52,702 nucleotides of DNA from Methylobacter sp. (GTDB lineage: Bacteria; Pseudomonadota; Gammaproteobacteria; Methylococcales; Methylomonadaceae). The notes beneath the pieces were generated by a model, which ran no database searches, was not told where the DNA came from, and was given only the letters and a program-made list of their open reading frames with translations. Where the stretch lies: contig SCPZ01000010.1 of NCBI GenBank assembly GCA_004299305.1, positions 1 to 52,702 of the forward strand. Reading direction: 5' to 3'. The translations under genes were made by a program, and so were the position numbers. This document shows positions 48,761 to 52,702 of the stretch, one piece after another. Within the stretch, counting starts at the first letter, position 1. Each line of letters opens with the position of its first letter.

Positions 48761-48865
48761 TCATTTGATCAAGAAAGCTGGTTGTCTTACTTAAACTTTA
48801 TTGATACGCACGGGCTGGCTTTATAGCTTGATATAAGTACAACAATCATAACCCCTGGAGGAACT

Positions 48866-50680
48866 ATGCGGATTTCTAAATTCACCCGCACCGCTGTCGC
48901 ATCCGCTGTCTGTAGCGGCGCCTTGTTGTCGGTTTCGATACCGGCACAGGCCAACAAAGCCCTGGATAGACTGTCAAAAGAAGATACTAACTGGGTCATG
49001 CAGACCAAAGACTACGGTGCCACCCACTTTAGTGAAATGACCCAGATTAACGCGCACAACGTCCAGCATCTACAGCCGGTCTGGTCGTTTTCTACGGGCG
49101 TACTGAACGGGCATGAGGGCGGACCGCTGGTTATTGACGGCATCATGTATGTGCATACGCCCTTCCCTAACAATATTTTTGCCATCGACCTGGATCAGCC
49201 AGACAAAATCTTATGGGAATACAAACCCAAACAAAACCCGGCCGCCCGCGCCGTAGCCTGTTGCGACGTGGTCAACAGGGGCTTGGCTTATGCGCCCGCT
49301 GGTGATGATTACCCGGCGACTATTTTCCAGAATCAATTGGACGGCCATATCGTTGCGTTAAACGCCAAGACCGGCGAATTGCTGTGGAAAATGGAAAACT
49401 CCGATATTGCGATGGGCTCCACGCTGACCGTAGCGCCTTTTGTGGCTAAGGACAAAGTCATTGTTGGCAGCTCGGGCGCGGAACTGGGCGTAAGAGGCTA
49501 TGCCACCGCCTATAACATTAAAGACGGTAAACAGGCGTGGCGCGTTTATGCGACCGGTCCTGACGCCGACATCAAACTGGCCAAGGATTTTAACAGCGCC
49601 AACCCGCATTACGGCCAGTTCGGACTGGGCCTTAAAACCTGGGAAGGCGACGCCTGGAAAATCGGCGGCGGCACCAACTGGGGCTGGTATGCGTTCGATC
49701 CTGACCTGGATATGCTCTATTACGGCTCGGGCAACCCCGCGCCGTGGAATGAAACCATGCGCCCCGGCGACAACAAATGGACGATGACCATCTGGGGCCG
49801 CGACATCAATACCGGCGAAGCGAAATTCGGCTATCAAAAAACGCCGCACGACGAATGGGATTACGCCGGCGTCAACTACATGGGCTTATCCGAGCAGCTG
49901 GTTGACGGCAAAATGACCAAACTACTGACCCACCCCGACCGTAACGGCTTGGTTTATACCCTGAACCGCGAAAACGGCGACTTGGTCAACGCGTTTAAAA
50001 TCGACGATACCGTCAACTGGGTTAAAAAAGTCGACCTGAAAACCGGCCTGCCGGTTCGCGATCCTGAGTTTTCCACCCACATGGATCATGAAGCCAAAGG
50101 CATTTGTCCATCCGCCATGGGTTATCACAACCAAGGCATCGAATCGTACGATCCAAACAAGAAACTGTTCTTCATGGGCACCAACCATATCTGCATGGAC
50201 TGGGAACCGTTCATGCTGCCTTACCGCGCAGGCCAGTTTTTTGTCGGCGCGACGCTGAACATGTATCCGGGACCCAAAGGCACCTTGGGACAGGTTAAAG
50301 CGATGAATTCCGTGACCGGAAAATTCGAATGGGAAATCAAGGAAAAGTTTGCAGTCTGGGGCGGAACCACCGCAACCGCAGGCGACCTGGTTTTCTATGG
50401 CACCTTGGACGGTTACATCAAAGCGTTGGATTCACGGAACGGCAAGGAATTGTGGAAATTCAAACTGCCTTCCGGCGTTATCGGTCACCCGATTACTTTC
50501 GGACACAAAGGCAAACAATATGTGGCGATTTACTACGGTGTCGGCGGCTGGCCCGGCGTTGGTTTAGTGTTTGACTTGCAGGATCCTACCGCAGGTTTGG
50601 GCGCAGTCGGCGCGTTTAAAGAACTGGCGCACTATACGCAACAAGGCGGCGGTGTGATGGTCTTCGCATTGGGCTATTGA
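48866..50680 (+). CDS. mxaF: Methanol dehydrogenase large subunit (calcium/PQQ)
   Basis: A 604-residue periplasmic PQQ enzyme with a signal peptide ending AQA (about residue 29). It oxidises methanol to formaldehyde and passes electrons to cytochrome cL. The adjacent cysteine pair over PQQ is C132-C133 ([11 protein letters not shown]). The calcium-site Asn lies in [11 protein letters not shown]. The catalytic base is D332 in HDEWDYA; A334 two residues later distinguishes MxaF (calcium) from the lanthanide XoxF type, which has Asp there. Beta-propeller W motifs ([14 protein letters not shown]) are present. First gene of mxaFJGI, with an excellent GGAGG site. Confidence 0.98.
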   Translation: MRISKFTRTAVASAVCSGALLSVSIPAQANKALDRLSKEDTNWVMQTKDYGATHFSEMTQINAHNVQHLQPVWSFSTGVLNGHEGGPLVIDGIMYVHTPFPNNIFAIDLDQPDKILWEYKPKQNPAARAVACCDVVNRGLAYAPAGDDYPATIFQNQLDGHIVALNAKTGELLWKMENSDIAMGSTLTVAPFVAKDKVIVGSSGAELGVRGYATAYNIKDGKQAWRVYATGPDADIKLAKDFNSANPHYGQFGLGLKTWEGDAWKIGGGTNWGWYAFDPDLDMLYYGSGNPAPWNETMRPGDNKWTMTIWGRDINTGEAKFGYQKTPHDEWDYAGVNYMGLSEQLVDGKMTKLLTHPDRNGLVYTLNRENGDLVNAFKIDDTVNWVKKVDLKTGLPVRDPEFSTHMDHEAKGICPSAMGYHNQGIESYDPNKKLFFMGTNHICMDWEPFMLPYRAGQFFVGATLNMYPGPKGTLGQVKAMNSVTGKFEWEIKEKFAVWGGTTATAGDLVFYGTLDGYIKALDSRNGKELWKFKLPSGVIGHPITFGHKGKQYVAIYYGVGGWPGVGLVFDLQDPTAGLGAVGAFKELAHYTQQGGGVMVFALGY

Positions 50681-50681
50681 T

Positions 50682-50740
50682 AACACTCGTTCCCACGCAG
50701 CACGTGGGAACGAGAACAAGCCCCAGCTTGGAAACCAGCG
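50682..50740. repeat. Palindromic repeats between mxaF and mxaJ
   Basis: CTCGTTCCCACG-CAG-CACGTGGGAACGAG (50688-50714) forms a strong hairpin, followed by the AAGCCCCAGCTTGG unit. They may act as an mRNA-stabilising or attenuating element, lowering mxaJGI relative to the very abundant mxaF. The same families are found next to the phage holin and inside two genes. Confidence 0.85.
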
Positions 50741-50773
50741 AAACATTTAATCCGGCATTGATTGAGAGTAAAT

Positions 50774-51619
50774 ATGCAGATAAACAAATTTTTAATAACG
50801 GCTTTGTGTTTGGGAAGCAGTTTAGCAATACCCCAAGCCCAGGCCGAACAAAACAAACCGCTAAAGGCCTGCGTAGCGGAAAACGAAATGCCTTATTCCA
50901 ATAAGGCAGGCGAAGGCTTTGAGAATAAGCTGGCGGAATTGGTAGGTAAAGCTCTGGGCAGGAAAGTCGAATATGCTCTCTGGAGCGACCCGCGTTATTA
51001 CATCCGCGACACTCTGTATAAAGGGCTGTGCGACGTGGTGTTGGGGGTTGATAAAGGCGATCCGAATGTTTTAACCACTCAGCCCTATTACCGCTCCGGC
51101 TATGTCTTCATCTCACGTGAAGCCGATCATCTGGATTTGGAAAATTGGGACAGCGAGACGCTACGTAAAGCGCAACGCATCGCTTTTGTGCCCGGCACAC
51201 CGCCGGAAGTGATGCTGCGAGCTATCGGTCGTTATAACGATATGTTTAATTATTCCCAGGAGCTGGTCGGCTTTAAATCCAGGCGTAACCAATATGTAAA
51301 ATACGAGCCCTCGAAACTGGTCTACGAAGTTTCATCAGGTCATGCCGAGATTGCCGCCCTTTGGGGGCCGTCTGCGGCGCGTTATGTCAAGGCATCGGCA
51401 ACACCGTTGATGATGACGCTGATTCCCGACGACAACGTTCGCGCCGACGGGCAAAAAGTCGACTCTCATTACAGCACATCGATGGGCGTTCGGAAAAACG
51501 ACCCTGCCTTGCTGGCTCAGTTGAATAAGGTCATTGAAGACAACCAAGATGAAATAACCGAGTTGCTGGAAGAAGAAGGCATTCCTTTAGTCGATGAACC
51601 CGATGCGCCGCAACCATAA
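50774..51619 (+). CDS. mxaJ: MxaJ, periplasmic methanol dehydrogenase accessory protein
   Basis: A 281-residue protein read from the ATG at 50774 (a TTG four codons earlier is less likely), with a signal peptide ending AQA at about residue 24. It has a periplasmic solute-binding (SBP_bac_3-like) fold: LKACVAENEMPYSNKAGEGFENKLAELVGKALGRKVEYALW, then LCDVVLGVDKGDP and YYRSGYVFISR. MxaJ associates with methanol dehydrogenase and is needed for its assembly. The C-terminus is acidic and Glu-rich. Confidence 0.95.
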   Translation: MQINKFLITALCLGSSLAIPQAQAEQNKPLKACVAENEMPYSNKAGEGFENKLAELVGKALGRKVEYALWSDPRYYIRDTLYKGLCDVVLGVDKGDPNVLTTQPYYRSGYVFISREADHLDLENWDSETLRKAQRIAFVPGTPPEVMLRAIGRYNDMFNYSQELVGFKSRRNQYVKYEPSKLVYEVSSGHAEIAALWGPSAARYVKASATPLMMTLIPDDNVRADGQKVDSHYSTSMGVRKNDPALLAQLNKVIEDNQDEITELLEEEGIPLVDEPDAPQP

Positions 51620-51634
51620 AAAATAGGTTTTAAC

Positions 51635-52105
51635 ATGAAGAAAAAATTATTCGCCGTATCGGCTGTCAGCATTGCCTTGATCAGCACGTCGGCTTTAGCG
51701 GAAATAACCTTTCGCAATGCCATTACCGGCGCGCCGCTGGATATGAGCGTCGCCAAATCTGGCGGTAATGAAACCGTTTTCAATCAGTTTAAGGAAAGCG
51801 GCAAGAACCCCTACAACGGCGATAAGGAAGCCGTACAAAAAGGTCACGACCTTTATTTGACCGCCTGCTCCGGCTGCCATGGCCACGAAGCCGAAGGCAA
51901 ACTAGGACCGGGACTGGCGGACGATTACTGGACCTATCCGGCTAATGCGACTGACAAGGGCTTGTTCGAAGTCTTGTTCGGCGGCGCCAACGGCATGATG
52001 GGGCCGCAATATGTCAACTTATCGACCGATGAAATGCTGATGATTATGTCCTGGATACGGGACATCTATAAAGGCGATCCGAAAAAAGCCAAGTGGCTGA
52101 AATAA
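51635..52105 (+). CDS. mxaG: Cytochrome cL, electron acceptor of methanol dehydrogenase
   Basis: A 156-residue exported c-type cytochrome. Signal peptide ends at about residue 22 (SALA). The single haem-binding motif is C78-S-G-C81-H82, and GMMGPQYVNL carries the probable axial methionine. It takes electrons from MxaF and hands them to another cytochrome c. The gene is 15 bp downstream of mxaJ and followed 15 bp later by mxaI. Confidence 0.97.
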   Translation: MKKKLFAVSAVSIALISTSALAEITFRNAITGAPLDMSVAKSGGNETVFNQFKESGKNPYNGDKEAVQKGHDLYLTACSGCHGHEAEGKLGPGLADDYWTYPANATDKGLFEVLFGGANGMMGPQYVNLSTDEMLMIMSWIRDIYKGDPKKAKWLK

Positions 52106-52120
52106 AGAGAGGAAAAACCC

Positions 52121-52405
52121 ATGAAAAAAATGCTTTTAATAAATGCAGGCGTGGTGTTGGCGGCGCTGTCCTATTCGGCTATCGCTTACGACGGTCAAAA
52201 TTGCAGCGAACCGGGAGTTTGCTGGGAACCCAAACCGGGCTACCCGGAAAAAGTGGCGGGCAGCAAGTATGACCCGAAACACGATGTCAACGAACTCAAT
52301 AAACAGGCTCAATCGGTTGTGGAAATGGAAGAGCGCAATAAAAAACGCCAAGAACATTTGGCCAAAACCGGCAAATTTGTTTATGACGTAGACGATATCG
52401 ACTAG
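52121..52405 (+). CDS. mxaI: Methanol dehydrogenase small subunit
   Basis: A 94-residue exported beta subunit of the alpha2-beta2 enzyme. Signal peptide ends SAIA (about residue 22). The mature protein starts YDGQNCSEPGVCWEPKPGYPEKVAGSKYDPKHD with the conserved cysteine pair C28/C34, and continues as the long lysine-rich helix that wraps the large subunit. A good AGAGAGG ribosome-binding site precedes it. It is the last mxa gene in the window; the usual mxaR and following genes would lie beyond a repeat block. Confidence 0.97.
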   Translation: MKKMLLINAGVVLAALSYSAIAYDGQNCSEPGVCWEPKPGYPEKVAGSKYDPKHDVNELNKQAQSVVEMEERNKKRQEHLAKTGKFVYDVDDID

Positions 52406-52484
52406 CGATTTGTTTTGGGCATAGATGCATTCCAACCTTTCGTCCCCTTGTGAGTCTGTTTGTATCTTATGCCCTTTTTCTTTT

Positions 52485-52702
52485 TTCTCGTTCCCACGCG
52501 GCGCGCTCATCGTTATACACAAGTGTCTGGGAGACACCGTCATCCCGGCAGGGATTGCCGGGATCCAGAGCACAGGGATGTGGAATGCTTGATTTCATTG
52601 AGCAATTCCTGTGGCGAGACTTGTTGCCTACTTCAGTATGCCATCCATGGCTTCTGGATCCCGGCAATCCCTGCCGGGATGACGTGCTTTGAAATACTTG
52701 TG
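52485..52702. repeat. Repeat block downstream of mxaI
   Basis: The block contains a CTCGTTCCCACG half-palindrome (52486-52498), copy 2 of the window-start repeat (52503-52550, inverted relative to 101-149), and a 31-bp pair of inverted arms at 52538-52568 and 52654-52684 built on GTCATCCCGGCAGGGATTGC. The 85 bp between the arms show no gene. It may end the mxaFJGI transcript, and the ends resemble a small non-coding mobile or BIME-like unit. Confidence 0.8.

Larger units (their letters stand above)
48564..48865. other. Right prophage end and remaining mxaF upstream region
   Basis: About 302 bp without a gene. It contains the subterminal repeats (48581 and 48635), an AT-rich tract, the terminal inverted repeat (48735-48760), and then 105 bp of host DNA upstream of mxaF. 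That host part ends CTGGAGGAACT-ATG, a strong ribosome-binding site. Weak promoter-like words (TTGATA, TTTATAG, TATAAG) are present at about 48803-48837, but no convincing sigma-70 spacing was found. Confidence 0.65.

Noticed and set aside
10633-48765. A 5-bp target-site duplication flanking the prophage
   Set aside because: Flanks TTGCC/TGCCT on the left do not match TCATT/ATCAT on the right in any tested register, and the GCTAT/ATAGC pair is inverted, not direct.
1-52702. tRNA or rRNA genes
   Set aside because: No tRNA cloverleaf landmarks or rRNA-like conserved words were noticed on either strand, and the prophage does not abut a tRNA.

Overview
The window looks like chromosome of a gammaproteobacterial methanotroph (Methylococcales type). 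The strongest evidence is the mxaF-mxaJ-mxaG-mxaI block at the right end, which encodes the periplasmic calcium/PQQ methanol dehydrogenase, its partner protein, cytochrome cL and its small subunit. Short palindromic repeats of several families are scattered through host and phage DNA alike. The species cannot be named from this sequence alone. LAYOUT. (1) 203-8505: a multidrug efflux locus with a TetR regulator, a TolC-like outer membrane protein, a lipoprotein membrane-fusion protein, an AcrB-type RND pump and a second, NodT/OprM-type outer membrane lipoprotein. (2) 8506-9070: a repeat-rich gap with a complete 158-bp MITE-like element (perfect 19-bp terminal inverted repeats, TTA target duplication). 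(3) 9071-10368, minus strand: an exported SRPBCC protein resembling MxaD and a LuxR-type response regulator resembling MxaB. Both are plausible members of the methanol dehydrogenase gene set. (4) 10638-48760: a 38.1-kb Mu-like transposable prophage bounded by perfect 26-bp inverted repeats. (5) 48866-52405: mxaFJGI. The prophage therefore lies between the putative regulator gene mxaB and mxaF, with only about 105 bp left upstream of mxaF. THE PROPHAGE. A leftward repressor and a rightward Ner/Cro-like gene share an overlapping promoter region. They are followed by a MuA-type DDE transposase, a MuB-type ATPase and a run of small early genes ending in a Mor-family activator. Next comes an accessory block: zinc-ribbon protein, a duplicated mor 3' fragment, three small exported proteins, and a KilA-N protein preceded by a C4-antisense-RNA-like leader. 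Lysis genes (3TM holin, GH19 endolysin) precede Mu-like gp25/26/27/28 equivalents (DUF2730, winged helix, DUF3486 small terminase, large terminase), a DUF4055-type portal and a minor head protein. A 627-bp gap lies at the geometric centre of the element, where Mu carries its strong gyrase site. After it come scaffold, DUF5309-like capsid, connector genes, a tail tube with extra domains, fibre-like genes including a tail-collar/Ig-repeat protein, tape measure, DUF2460, DUF2163, NlpC/P60, tail hub and a 1180-residue tip/fibre protein. The tail is of the long flexible siphovirus type with gene-transfer-agent-like tip proteins, so the element resembles B3/D3112-type transposable siphophages more than the contractile-tailed Mu. 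All essential modules appear intact, so it may be inducible. Most interesting points: the insertion inside the mxa region, the central gap, the C4-like RNA with two target-like sites, the mor duplication with only synonymous differences, repeat palindromes fixed inside coding sequences, and an internal copy of the end-binding repeat.
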